Translations under genes and position numbers: made by a program
The notes under the pieces: model-generated
Told to the model about the DNA's origin: nothing
Databases searched by the model: none
What the model saw: only the letters and a program-made list of their open reading frames with translations
Assembly: GCF_000765805.2 (NCBI RefSeq)
Contig: NZ_JRPD02000012.1
Location: 1-57,615, forward strand
DNA length: 57,615 nt
Source: Helicobacter muridarum
GTDB taxonomy: Bacteria; Campylobacterota; Campylobacteria; Campylobacterales; Helicobacteraceae
Reading direction: 5' to 3'
Shown here: piece after piece, positions 28,771 to 38,199 of the stretch
How positions within the stretch are numbered: position 1 is the stretch's first letter
Layout: each line of letters starts with the position of its first letter

Positions 28771-28779
28771 TAAGATATT

Positions 28780-29460
28780 TATACTTGCATTAATCTTTGT
28801 GGATTGTATGCTCACATACTTTGTAAATGTATTCTCTACCTTTAAGAGTTAAATATTGCATTTCCACATATTGTAGGTTTTGATTGTGTATTATAGATTT
28901 ACTTTTGCAAAAAACTTGCCATTATACTTTGCCTTATAAGGTATTGTATAAATTCATAGAATGGGGTATTAAACTAAACTTATGAGTGCCCTTACATTTT
29001 TAACTTTAGCCTATTTGTCCTATTTTAAGTTCTCAACTACTATCAAGTCAAATTCTTGTATTAATCTTTTTTGATATTGCTACTCCTTTCAATAGATTTT
29101 ATTCAACCTCCTTTGTGTTTTAGTAAGGTTTTTTTTAAAAGCCTTGTTTTATCTTCCTTACTTTTTAAGATTCTCCTACTTTGCTTTCTTTGAAGCCTTT
29201 TAAAAATGTTGTAGTATTTTTAATATTAATGCTTTTATCAACTCTTTATTGCTTAGTGCAGTCATTAATGTTTATCAATTCTAATGCAAGATTTTACTTT
29301 TAAATCTATTTTTGTCTCTGTCTTTTTTGTCTAAGTCTGTGTTTTTATTCTCTTGCTAGAGATTTAGGCAAATATTATAATTGTAAATGAAGCATTGATA
29401 ATAAAAGCTTTCTTTGTGCTTTGTTAGGGATAAATTCTATATAAAGCCTTTAGTTATTTG
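28780..29460 (-). pseudogene. Decayed IS200/IS605-family tnpB (OrfB) remnant
   Basis: No frame is open for long, but a three-frame reading of the minus strand recovers TnpB landmarks in order. The N-terminal KALYRIYP then NKAQRKLLLSML sits across a frameshift (about 29412-29450). Mid-gene, the RuvC-like EFDLIVVENLK is followed by stops. At the 3' end, REYIYKVCEHTIHKD (28785-28840) corresponds to the second half of the zinc ribbon and the HDRD-like motif, with the first Cys of the pair lost to Tyr. The remnant is about 680 bases against about 1.2 kb for an intact gene, so it has internal deletions as well as stops. It fills most of the 1.1-kb gap (28555-29651) between the Lol permease and radA. 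Nothing else is seen in that gap. Confidence 0.75.
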
Positions 29461-29651
29461 TATTTAATCTCTCTTGATTTGCTTTTTCTTTTTAGATGAT
29501 TATCCTCTATACCTTAATTTTTTACATATTTCTTTAAAACTTCTAATTAATAGCTTGTGCTCTAAAAATATTCTTTCCATAGATATTTTCTAAGTTATGT
29601 AATTCTTTTTTTTAATAAGCTTACTGCTTAGCTATTTTGTAAGCATTAAAC

Positions 29652-31052
29652 TCACATCCAATCAATAATTTTTGCCACCTCTAGAACTTTTGTGCATTTG
29701 ATTTGTCCTTTATAGCCTGTAGGAATATTTGGCACTATTGCATGGCTAAATCCAAAATTTGCCAGTTCTTTTAAACGCGCATCAAGTCCACCCACCTCTC
29801 TAATATCTCCAATTAAACTTACTTCACCAATAAATGCTGTGCTAGATTTTAATGCTCTATTCTTGTAACTTGACAAAATACTAGCAATAAGAGCCAAATC
29901 AGCACTTGTTTCATTTATCTTGATTCCGCCCGTAACATTAATAAATACATCATATCTACCAAGATGAATGCCCATTTTTTTCTCAAGCAATGCTAATAGC
30001 ATATTCAAACGATTGCTATCAAAGCCATTTGATAATCGCTTTGGAATCCCAAATTCATTTTCACAAGTAAGGGCTTGAATCTCTACAACTATACATCTAC
30101 TTCCCTCCATTATCGCAGCTGCTGCACTGCCGGGCATATCTTTTTTTACATTAAAGAATTTCTTCATTGCCTCATTTGCGCTAACTAGCCCATGTTCTTT
30201 CATCTCAAAGATTCCAATCTCGCTTGTCGCACCAAAACGATTCTTAAATCCCCTTAAAATCTTTAGCTCATTGCTTCTCTCTCCCTCAAAATACAATACA
30301 CAATCTACCATATGCTCAAGCACCCTAGGACCTGCTATTTGACCATCTTTTGTAATATGACCAATGATAAAAATGGTAATATTTCGACTTTTTGCAAGTC
30401 TCATAAGCTCAAAGGTAATCTCTCTAACTTGTGATACAGATCCAGGTGCAGCAGATAGATTTGGTGAAAATAATGTCTGTATGGAATCAATAATGCAAAC
30501 CTCAAAATGGCTATTTGTTAAGGTTTCTTTAATCTCTAAGATACTTATTTCACTCAATAAATATAGGTTATCACTTAAAGCTTGGCAACGCTTAGCTCGA
30601 TTATGAATCTGGCTTAGACTCTCTTCACCGCTAACATATAGCACCTTCTTTGAATTTTTGTAGTTGCTTATACCATTGCTATCCAAGCCATTTGCCAAAC
30701 CCCCTGCTATCTTTAAAAGCAATGTAGACTTACCAACACCAGGACTACCTCCTACAAGATATAGCCCACCGCTAACAATACCACCACCAAGCACAATATC
30801 TAATTCGCTTTGTGTGGAACTAAATCTATCAATATTTTCCTCTTGTATTTGCGTTATAGGTAATGCCCTTACACTAGAATTCTTTACATAGCCACCTGAT
30901 TGTAAAAGGGCATAATTGGTAGGATTTACTTGCTCCTTTAGCTCTGTAAAACTCTCCCAAGCATAACAATTTGGACATTTTCCAAGCCATTTGCTGCTTT
31001 GCCAACCACAATGTTGGCATTCATAGATGTTGGATTGTTTTTTTGATTTCAC
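29652..31052 (-). CDS. radA: DNA repair protein RadA/Sms
   Basis: A RecA-like branch-migration ATPase in recombination repair. A C4 zinc finger at residues 12-29 (CQHC...CPNC), Walker A GGSPGVGKST (101-110), the RadA-specific GFKNRFGAT motif, and a C-terminal Lon-like domain (DVFINVTGGIKINETSADLA) are all present in the usual order. The length of 466 is standard. Translation starts at GTG 31052 with AAGAGG about 6 bases upstream; no ATG is available nearby. It faces away from copA with a 122-base shared promoter region. Confidence 0.97.
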   Translation of the reverse strand: MKSKKQSNIYECQHCGWQSSKWLGKCPNCYAWESFTELKEQVNPTNYALLQSGGYVKNSSVRALPITQIQEENIDRFSSTQSELDIVLGGGIVSGGLYLVGGSPGVGKSTLLLKIAGGLANGLDSNGISNYKNSKKVLYVSGEESLSQIHNRAKRCQALSDNLYLLSEISILEIKETLTNSHFEVCIIDSIQTLFSPNLSAAPGSVSQVREITFELMRLAKSRNITIFIIGHITKDGQIAGPRVLEHMVDCVLYFEGERSNELKILRGFKNRFGATSEIGIFEMKEHGLVSANEAMKKFFNVKKDMPGSAAAAIMEGSRCIVVEIQALTCENEFGIPKRLSNGFDSNRLNMLLALLEKKMGIHLGRYDVFINVTGGIKINETSADLALIASILSSYKNRALKSSTAFIGEVSLIGDIREVGGLDARLKELANFGFSHAIVPNIPTGYKGQIKCTKVLEVAKIIDWM

Positions 31053-31174
31053 TACAAACCTCTTTTGGATTTATTAAGATTGATTGTAACATTCATAGCA
31101 TAAAGTTTTGTTTATTCACTATTGCATATTGTCATTTAGTTAAAATTAACATATCTAAATAGTGGAGGACATTT

Positions 31175-33772
31175 ATGAATTCTAACGCTAAACTTAGCAA
31201 TAAGTCCAACAATATAAATACCACATCACAAACATTCCAACAAGCAACAACAAAAGATAGTCAAAATATATTATTTAAAGTCCCAAGTCTCAAAATCCAA
31301 ACAACAAAAGACATAAAATCAGATAATGAAGAATCATTGCGACTTCGAATTGAAGGTATGAGCTGTGCTAGTTGTGCAGCCTCTATTGAACGCTCTTTAC
31401 AAAAAATAAATGGAATTATAGAATCAAATATATTTATCCTCACTCATAGCGGAGTTGTGAGGTTTAATCCCTCCCAATGCAGCACTAATGATATTATACA
31501 AAGTATTGAGCAATTAGGATTCAAAGCGTTTGTAGATTCTAAACCCGCGTTTTCAGTAGGTAAAGCAAATTTAATAAAGACAAATATCTTACAGCCTCAA
31601 CCAATATTAAAACCAAAATTATCTAGCATAACTTCAAATGAAAAACCCACTAACACAAATGGCACAACTAAAAATAAAATAAGCAATATTGCTAATTTTA
31701 TTGAAAATAAACTACTAAACAATAAGAGGCGATTAGTGCTATCGCTAATACTATCAATCATAATACTATACATAAGTATGTTTTATGAGATGTTTGGATT
31801 GCCATTATTTGCTCCGCTTGATAAGCCACTCTATAATGCCTTAACACAACTTATTATTACTCTTGCTGTTATGCACTTTGGCAGAGCATTTTATTTTCGT
31901 GGATTAAAAGCACTTTTCGCGCTAAGACCAAATATGGATTCTCTAGTTAGCCTAGGAAGTTTAGCTGGATTCTTTTATAGCTTATATTCATTACTTCTTA
32001 TAGCTTTAGGAGAGACTAGTTGGCATCTATATTTTGAGAGTGTATGTGTGATACTTAGCTTTGTTATGCTAGGTAAATATATAGAAGATAATGTTAAATC
32101 AAAGGCTATGGGAAATGCTACTAGCTTGCTTCAAACACAACAAACTATAGCCAGAAAGATTCTAAATATCAAAGAAATTAGTGATATATCACAAAATTTA
32201 AAAATAAAAGCCAATAAAGATAAAGTAAGAATCCAAGAAGTCCTAGTTGATGCATTACAAATAGGCGATTATATACAGATATTGCCACAAAGTATAATTC
32301 CACTAGACTGTAGTCTATATTCTATGAGTGCCAATATAGATGAAAGCTTATTAAGCGGTGAGAGCCTGCCTGTAATGAAAGAAAAAAATTCAATTCTTTT
32401 AGGCGGAAGCATGAATCTAGACAGCATGATTATTGCTAAGGTATGCGCTAGGCAAAAAGATTCTGCAATTAGTAAGATGCAAGCTCTAATTGCACAAACA
32501 TATGAAAGCAAGGCAAATATAGCAAAGCTAGCAGATAAAATCTCATCTTTCTTTGTGCCTGCTGTAATAATGCTAGCTAGTCTTAGTGCTATATTTTGGC
32601 TAATAAAATCAGATATGCAAACCGCGATGCTATACTTTACTAGCACCCTACTTATATCATGTCCTTGTGCATTGGGGCTTGCTACACCTATGGCAATACT
32701 ATTTGCAAATTCAAGGGCAAATAAAAATGGGGTATTTTTCAAAAACTCACAAAGCATAGAGAATCTAGCAAAAATAGATTACATTATATTTGATAAGACT
32801 GGCACATTAACGCACGGAGACTTTTTATTGCACTCTATTACTAGCAGGCTAGATTCCATAAATCAAGAAGAATTACTAAGGATTGCAGCCTCTATTGAGC
32901 AAGGCAGCAATCACATAATTGCAAAAGCTATTACAAAGGCTGCTAGAGATATGGAATTGTATAATAATGAAGCAACAAATACTATTAATAATATTGGATT
33001 GGAATCAAGACTAAGGATAGATTCTAAACAAAGGGAGTTTTTGATAGGCAATGCCAAAGTTTTGCAAGATAGAGGAAATATAACTTTAGAAGAATTGCAA
33101 AATATAGAGTCGCTACAAGACAATAGATATGAGAAGAGCGAAGAATATGGCTTGATTAACATTTATATAGCAGAGAAAAAGCAAGATGGCTATGAATTAT
33201 TAGGATATATTTCACTACAAGAGAATCTAAGACAAGACGCAAAAGAGATGATACAAAGGCTAAAGAATAGAGGCTTTAATTGTGAGATTCTAAGTGGGGA
33301 TAAAGATAGCAGTGTAGCCAATATTGCCAATATTCTAGATATACCATATCGTGCAAACTGCTTACCTCAAGACAAAATGCAACATATAAAATCTCTCCAA
33401 GATAATGGACATAAGGTTATGATGATAGGCGATGGGATAAATGACGCAATAGCAATTGCTAAGGCTGATGTATCTTTGGTCATGGCTAGCGGACATGAAA
33501 TTAGTATCGAATATGGGGATATTATATATTTCCGCAAGGACTTACTAGGCATAGTAGATTCTTTATATTTGGGGCATGCAACGCTCAACAATATCAAGCA
33601 AAATCTAGGCTTCGCATTTATTTATAATGTAATTTGCATACCAATTGCTATGGGGGCATTTAGTGGGTTTGGAATCACTCTAAACCCTATGCTAGCAAGC
33701 ATTGCTATGAGTCTTAGCTCTATAAGTGTAGTAGGAAATGCAAGCAGATTATATGGCATTAAAAGAGTGTGA
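31175..33772 (+). CDS. copA: Copper-exporting P1B-type ATPase CopA with long N-terminus
   Basis: An inner-membrane ATPase that pumps Cu(I) from the cytoplasm. A single heavy-metal domain has GMSCASC (Cys64 and Cys67). Eight spans surround the membrane metal site SCPCALG (Cys496, Cys498). The actuator loop has LLSGES, the phosphorylation site is DKTGT (Asp540), and the hinge is GDGIND (752-757). The length of 865 is about 120 more than H. pylori CopA. The extra sequence is a Ser/Asn/Thr-rich lead of about 50 residues before the HMA domain, a linker rich in Pro/Lys/Asn (about 130-175), and scattered insertions. GGAGG precedes ATG 31175, so the lead is probably translated. No small CopP chaperone is adjacent. 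Confidence 0.94.
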   Translation: MNSNAKLSNKSNNINTTSQTFQQATTKDSQNILFKVPSLKIQTTKDIKSDNEESLRLRIEGMSCASCAASIERSLQKINGIIESNIFILTHSGVVRFNPSQCSTNDIIQSIEQLGFKAFVDSKPAFSVGKANLIKTNILQPQPILKPKLSSITSNEKPTNTNGTTKNKISNIANFIENKLLNNKRRLVLSLILSIIILYISMFYEMFGLPLFAPLDKPLYNALTQLIITLAVMHFGRAFYFRGLKALFALRPNMDSLVSLGSLAGFFYSLYSLLLIALGETSWHLYFESVCVILSFVMLGKYIEDNVKSKAMGNATSLLQTQQTIARKILNIKEISDISQNLKIKANKDKVRIQEVLVDALQIGDYIQILPQSIIPLDCSLYSMSANIDESLLSGESLPVMKEKNSILLGGSMNLDSMIIAKVCARQKDSAISKMQALIAQTYESKANIAKLADKISSFFVPAVIMLASLSAIFWLIKSDMQTAMLYFTSTLLISCPCALGLATPMAILFANSRANKNGVFFKNSQSIENLAKIDYIIFDKTGTLTHGDFLLHSITSRLDSINQEELLRIAASIEQGSNHIIAKAITKAARDMELYNNEATNTINNIGLESRLRIDSKQREFLIGNAKVLQDRGNITLEELQNIESLQDNRYEKSEEYGLINIYIAEKKQDGYELLGYISLQENLRQDAKEMIQRLKNRGFNCEILSGDKDSSVANIANILDIPYRANCLPQDKMQHIKSLQDNGHKVMMIGDGINDAIAIAKADVSLVMASGHEISIEYGDIIYFRKDLLGIVDSLYLGHATLNNIKQNLGFAFIYNVICIPIAMGAFSGFGITLNPMLASIAMSLSSISVVGNASRLYGIKRV

Positions 33773-33883
33773 TTAAGATTCTATAAACATAGCGCAAGGA
33801 TATAAGTTACACAATTTAAGCATGTTTTAATATTTTTTAGAATAGAATTTAGGTTTTACTTCATGGTAAAATAATTACAATAT

Positions 33884-33974
33884 GGACAGGTGGGTGAGTT
33901 GGCTGAAACCACATCCCTGCTAAGGATGCGTAGTCGCAAGATTACCGAGGGTTCGAATCCCTCCCTGTCCGCCA
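33884..33974 (+). tRNA. tRNA-Ser (anticodon GCT)
   Basis: A 91-base gene with acceptor stem GGACAGG/CCTGTCC, G discriminator and encoded CCA. The anticodon stem CATCC/GGATG frames CTGCTAA, giving GCT. A long variable arm and the T loop GGTTCGAATCC confirm serine. The putative pst-pho island starts just downstream. Confidence 0.96.
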
Positions 33975-34156
33975 TATATTTTGACTACATCTATAATAAA
34001 TCAAAATTCCGCAGATTCTAACTATTTATATCAACATATAAACATTACAATCATAATTTATATTGCTAATCCACAAAAAATCCACATCAAACAAAACCCA
34101 ATAAATTAGTAGAATCAAAGCTTGAAAAAGCAAGTCAAGCAACAGCATAAACCAAC

Positions 34157-34209
34157 TTTACATAAATTTTACAAATTAATACTTTCAGTTTTTACACACA
34201 ACTCTTACA
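34157..34209 (+). promoter_or_regulatory. Candidate Pho-box hexamers before pstS
   Basis: Direct TTTACA hexamers at 34157 and 34168 are exactly 11 bases apart, one helical turn. TTTACA at 34191 and CTTACA at 34204 follow. This is the pattern bound by PhoB/PhoP regulators, nearer the TT(A/T)ACA style of Gram-positive PhoP boxes than the E. coli Pho box. A TATAGA at 34214 may be the -10. Confidence 0.5.
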
Positions 34210-34235
34210 CTTCTATAGACTTAAAAAAGGAGAAA

Positions 34236-35063
34236 ATGATGAAAAAGTTTCTTAGTATTTTATTATTAGCTTTTGGAGTTACTTCTATGTTTGCTAATAA
34301 CATACACCCCGTTTCTAGAGAGAGTGGCTCTGGCACAAGGGGAGCTTTTGTGGATATTTTTGATGTTAAAAAAGTAGTGAATGATAAAAATATTGATGCT
34401 ATCACAAAAAAGGCGGAGGTTACAAATTCAACTGGCGTTATGCTAAGCACGATAGCAAATATAAAAGATTCTATTGGTTATATATCATTAGGCTCTTTAA
34501 ATAATCAAGTTAAAGCACTCAAAATTGATGGAGTAGCTCCTAGCTCAAAAAATATAAAAAATAAGAGCTATCCCATCTATAGATCCTTTAACCTTGTATA
34601 TAAACAAGAAAGCCCATTGCTCATAGACTTCTTAAACTATACTAAATCTAAACAAGCCCAAGAGGTGATACAAAAAGCAGGCTATATAGCTATTTCTAAA
34701 GATAGCTTCACAAGCAAAAAGCATAGCGGTAAATTAGTTATCTCTGGCTCAAGCTCAATCACGCCTCTTATGGAAAAACTCATAGAATCTTATAAGGAGA
34801 TAAATCCTAGCGCAAGTATTGAATTACAACAATCTGATTCAACCACAGGAGTAAATTCGGTTGTCCAAGGCATTGCAGACATTGGAATGGTATCAAGAGA
34901 CATAAAGAAAAGCGAAAAAGACAAGGGGTTAAGTGTTAAAACGCTTGCTAATGATGGATTAGCAATCATTGTAAATACACAAAACAAAATAGAAAATCTT
35001 TCAAAAGAGCAAGTTAAGAAAATATTTTTAGGACAAATAGTCTCTTGGAAAGATTTAAAGTAA
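34236..35063 (+). CDS. pstS: PstS-like phosphate-binding protein, circularly permuted
   Basis: The periplasmic phosphate-binding subunit of the Pst importer. The preferred start is ATG 34236 or 34239 after AAGGAG (34227-34232); the frame is open 114 bases further upstream but without a site. The signal peptide is MKKFLSILLLAFGVTSMFA. The order of segments is reversed relative to common PstS. First comes the normally C-terminal half, HPVSRESGSGTRGAF, then TNSTGVMLS, IGYISLGSLN and a GYIAI end (to about residue 155). Then comes the normally N-terminal half, GKLVISGSSSITPLMEKLIE, SDSTTGVNSVVQG, IADIGMVSRDI, and finally IFLGQIVSWKDL at the stop. All phosphate-loop motifs are kept, so it should fold and bind. 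I recall the same order in clostridial homologues. Confidence 0.88.
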   Translation: MMKKFLSILLLAFGVTSMFANNIHPVSRESGSGTRGAFVDIFDVKKVVNDKNIDAITKKAEVTNSTGVMLSTIANIKDSIGYISLGSLNNQVKALKIDGVAPSSKNIKNKSYPIYRSFNLVYKQESPLLIDFLNYTKSKQAQEVIQKAGYIAISKDSFTSKKHSGKLVISGSSSITPLMEKLIESYKEINPSASIELQQSDSTTGVNSVVQGIADIGMVSRDIKKSEKDKGLSVKTLANDGLAIIVNTQNKIENLSKEQVKKIFLGQIVSWKDLK

Positions 35064-35092
35064 AGTAAAAGAATAAAATAAAAGGCATTATA

Positions 35093-35944
35093 ATGATAAA
35101 AGATTCCATAGCTAAGGGATTATTTTTATTATGTGCGCTTGTTTGCATTGCGGCTTTTTTAATGATTTGCGCTTTTCTTTTTGGCAACGCGTTTTCAACT
35201 ATTTTGCAAATAGGTGCTTTTGATTATATCTTTGGATTAGATTGGTATCCTGAAGAAGAAATTTTTGGTATTTTTCCTATGATTATAGGAAGCTTATATA
35301 CCACAGCTTTAGGGATTTTCCTAGGAGCCCCATTGGGAGTGTTTAGCGCGCTTTACCTAAGCTTCTTTTGTCCCAATTATCTTAAGAAATATATTATACC
35401 ACCTATTGAACTTTTAGCAGCAATTCCATCAGTAGTTTATGGTTTTTTTGGATTAGTGCTTATAGTCCCATTCTTATCAAGTGTTTTTGATGGCATTTCT
35501 GGCAAAAGCGTGTTGGGTGCTGGAATAATCTTGTCAATTATGATTTTACCTACTATTGTTTTAGTATCAAAATCTGGCTTTGATTCTTTGCCTAGGAGCT
35601 ATTTTGAAGCAGCTCTAGCACTTGGAGCAAGCAGAGAAAGAACTGCGTTTTTTGTGCTTATACCTGCGGCTAAATCAACAATTTTAGCTGCTATTATTTT
35701 AGGAGTTGGTAGGGCTATTGGCGAGGCTATGGCTATTATTATGGTAGCTGGCAATCAAGCACAGATTCCAAGTAGCATACTTGAAGGCACAAGGACACTT
35801 ACTACTAGCATTGTATTAGAAATGGGCTATGCTACAGATTTACATAAAGAAGTATTAATTTTAAATGCAGTTACATTATTTATCTTTATCTTGCTAATTA
35901 ATCTTTCTTTTAGATTATTTAAAAGGAAGCTTGATGCGAATTGA
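35093..35944 (+). CDS. pstC: Phosphate ABC transporter permease PstC
   Basis: One of the two membrane subunits of the high-affinity phosphate importer. 283 residues with six predicted spans; the first (about 8-34) is followed by a periplasmic loop with DWYPEEEIFGIFPMIIGSLY, a PstC signature. The coupling-helix motif is FEAALALGASRERT then IGEAMAIIMVAGN. The stop overlaps the pstA start by 11 bases, so translation is coupled. Confidence 0.95.
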   Translation: MIKDSIAKGLFLLCALVCIAAFLMICAFLFGNAFSTILQIGAFDYIFGLDWYPEEEIFGIFPMIIGSLYTTALGIFLGAPLGVFSALYLSFFCPNYLKKYIIPPIELLAAIPSVVYGFFGLVLIVPFLSSVFDGISGKSVLGAGIILSIMILPTIVLVSKSGFDSLPRSYFEAALALGASRERTAFFVLIPAAKSTILAAIILGVGRAIGEAMAIIMVAGNQAQIPSSILEGTRTLTTSIVLEMGYATDLHKEVLILNAVTLFIFILLINLSFRLFKRKLDAN

Positions 35945-36752
35945 TAGACTTTCTTTATTGCTTAATATTTCACTAAAGCTTTCTATTATCTTGGTTTTGG
36001 GCATTTTTGTGCTTTTGGTTGGATTTATATTTTTTAAGGGTATTGGTGCATTTTCTTTTAAATTCTTAGAATGGCAATATAATAGTAATAATATTTCTAT
36101 GATGCCAGCAATCATTAATACCTTACAAATGATTATTTTTGCATTGCTTTTAAGTATACCTTTTGGCATTTTTGGAGCTATATTTTTAACAGAATACAGC
36201 CATAAAAAAAGCAAAATCATCTCATTTGTGCAAATTGTGTCTGAAACATTAGTAGGCATTCCATCAATTGTATATGGGCTCTTTGGCTATCTTGCGTTTG
36301 TAGTGTACTTTGGATTTAAAACAAGCATCATTGCCGGGGTTTTAACGCTAAGTATTATGATTTTACCACTTATACTAAGAAGCACTCAAGAGGCTTTATT
36401 AAACGTGCCTGAAAGCTATAAAGAGGCAAGCTTTGCTTTGGGCATTAGCAAATTAAGGACAATTTTTTATATTTTACTCCCAGCTGCAATTCCGGGGATT
36501 TTGGCTGGAATTATACTAAGCATTGGTAGGATAATTGGCGAAAGTGCAGCCTTGCTTTATACTTCAGGAAGCGTAGCACAAATGGCTGGGCTATTTGATT
36601 CTGGTAGGACTCTTAGCGTGCATTTATATGCTCTATCAAGTGAGGGATTATATATTAATGAGGCTTATAGTAGCGCGATGATTCTTATATTATTAGTTTT
36701 GCTTATTAATATTTGCTCAAATCTCATAGCTAAAAAATTTACAAGGAATTAA
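35934..36752 (+). CDS. pstA: Phosphate ABC transporter permease PstA
   Basis: The second Pst membrane subunit, about 272 residues. The start is ATG 35934, with AAGGAAG upstream, rather than the TTG three bases earlier. Six spans; PstA signatures include [19 protein letters not shown], the EAA-type loop [15 protein letters not shown], and [14 protein letters not shown]. It ends one base before pstB. Confidence 0.95.
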   Translation: MRIDRLSLLLNISLKLSIILVLGIFVLLVGFIFFKGIGAFSFKFLEWQYNSNNISMMPAIINTLQMIIFALLLSIPFGIFGAIFLTEYSHKKSKIISFVQIVSETLVGIPSIVYGLFGYLAFVVYFGFKTSIIAGVLTLSIMILPLILRSTQEALLNVPESYKEASFALGISKLRTIFYILLPAAIPGILAGIILSIGRIIGESAALLYTSGSVAQMAGLFDSGRTLSVHLYALSSEGLYINEAYSSAMILILLVLLINICSNLIAKKFTRN

Positions 36753-36753
36753 A

Positions 36754-37509
36754 ATGAATAAAAATTGCTTCGTGATTAAAAATATGAATCTTTACTACGG
36801 GGATTTTCATACTTTAAAAAATATTAATTTAGAGATTCGTAAGAGCGAAGTGACTGCATTTATAGGACCTAGTGGTTGCGGCAAATCAACCTTTATCAAA
36901 AGTCTAAATAGAATGAATGATTTAGTTGAAAACTGTAAAATCACGGGTAAAATTCTATTTGAAAATAACAATATTTATAAAGAAAAAAATCTTAATCTTT
37001 TGAGAAAAAAAATTGGTATGGTATTTCAAAAGCCAAATCCATTTCCTATGAGCATTTACGACAATATAGCCTTTGGAGTAAAAAGCCATGGCGTCAAAAA
37101 TAAGTCTAAAATAGATAGCATTGTAGAACAAGCTTTAAAAGATACAAGTCTTTGGGACGATCTAAAGGATAGACTTAATCAATCCGCACTAAGTCTAAGC
37201 GGAGGGCAACAGCAAAGGCTTTGTATTGCAAGAAGCATTGCAATTAAACCAGAAGTGATTTTAATGGACGAGCCAACAAGTGCTCTAGATCCAATCGCTA
37301 CTAAAAAAATAGAATCCCTTATCAATAAGCTTAAAAAAGATTATACGATTATCATTGTTACACATAATATGCAGCAAGCCTTAAGAATTTCAGATAAAAC
37401 CGCCTTTTTCTTAATGGGCGAAGTGATAGAATATAATGACACAAAGACTATTTTCAACGAAGCAAAAAATAAAAAAACACAAGATTATATTAATGGAAAG
37501 TTTGGATAA
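36754..37509 (+). CDS. pstB: Phosphate import ATPase PstB
   Basis: The ABC ATPase of the Pst system. Walker [10 protein letters not shown] (residues about 38-46), Q-loop [20 protein letters not shown] (the Pst hallmark), ABC signature LSGGQQQRL, Walker [13 protein letters not shown] and the switch His in VTHNMQQA. 251 residues, standard. The ATG follows the pstA stop at once. No phoU follows, unlike many pst operons. Confidence 0.97.
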   Translation: MNKNCFVIKNMNLYYGDFHTLKNINLEIRKSEVTAFIGPSGCGKSTFIKSLNRMNDLVENCKITGKILFENNNIYKEKNLNLLRKKIGMVFQKPNPFPMSIYDNIAFGVKSHGVKNKSKIDSIVEQALKDTSLWDDLKDRLNQSALSLSGGQQQRLCIARSIAIKPEVILMDEPTSALDPIATKKIESLINKLKKDYTIIIVTHNMQQALRISDKTAFFLMGEVIEYNDTKTIFNEAKNKKTQDYINGKFG

Positions 37510-37527
37510 TCTAAATAGAGTAATTAT

Positions 37528-38199
37528 ATGATTTATGTATTAGAAGATGATAATTCCATTCTTGAGTTGATACTTTACGCGCTAAAAACGCAAAATATTA
37601 CGGCAAAAGGTTTTTGCCACCCGCATGATTTGTTCGAATCTTTGAAAGATGAACTCCCAGAAATTCTCATACTTGATATTATGTTGCCGCAAAGAAATGG
37701 CTTTGAGATTCTTAAGAATCTCAAAGAAAATGCAAGAACTAAACAAATCTCTGTCATTATCCTAAGCGCGCTAAACCAAGAATTCGATAAGGTAAAAGGA
37801 TTAGAACTTGGAGCTGATGATTATGTAGCCAAGCCTTTTGGCATGATGGAGCTTATTGCTAGAATCAATGCAAATCTAAGACGACTAGGAACAAAAGATA
37901 AAGATGAGATTAGATTTAATGAACTTATTCTATCTTTTACTAAAAGACAGGTAAGCTATAAAAAAAATATATTAAATCTCACCTTTAAAGAATTTGAACT
38001 GCTTGGTTTTTTGCTTAGTAATCAAGAGCGAGCTTTTAGTCGAGATGAGCTTTTAGAAATTATTTGGGGTTATAGCTATGATACTCAAAGCCGCACCATA
38101 GATATTCATATTAAAACTCTGCGAAAAAAATTAGGTGATTTAGGCAAACATATTAAAACTATACGCAATATCGGCTATAAATTTTCAAAAGAACTCTAA
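37528..38199 (+). CDS. phoB: OmpR/PhoB-family response regulator
   Basis: A receiver domain with the acidic pair DD (residues 7-8), the phospho-acceptor Asp in ILDIMLP (residue 51), and Lys in KPFGMMELI. A winged-helix DNA-binding domain follows (LTFKEFELLGFLLSNQERAFS and TIDIHIKTLRKKLG). Its place 18 bases after pstB and its overlap with the sensor gene make it the phosphate-starvation regulator of this operon by context. It probably binds the TTTACA hexamers before pstS. Confidence 0.88.
   Translation: MIYVLEDDNSILELILYALKTQNITAKGFCHPHDLFESLKDELPEILILDIMLPQRNGFEILKNLKENARTKQISVIILSALNQEFDKVKGLELGADDYVAKPFGMMELIARINANLRRLGTKDKDEIRFNELILSFTKRQVSYKKNILNLTFKEFELLGFLLSNQERAFSRDELLEIIWGYSYDTQSRTIDIHIKTLRKKLGDLGKHIKTIRNIGYKFSKEL

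Noticed and set aside
32269-32757. Open frame of 162 codons on the minus strand inside copA
   Set aside because: Antisense shadow of a strongly conserved gene; no own ribosome site or motif.
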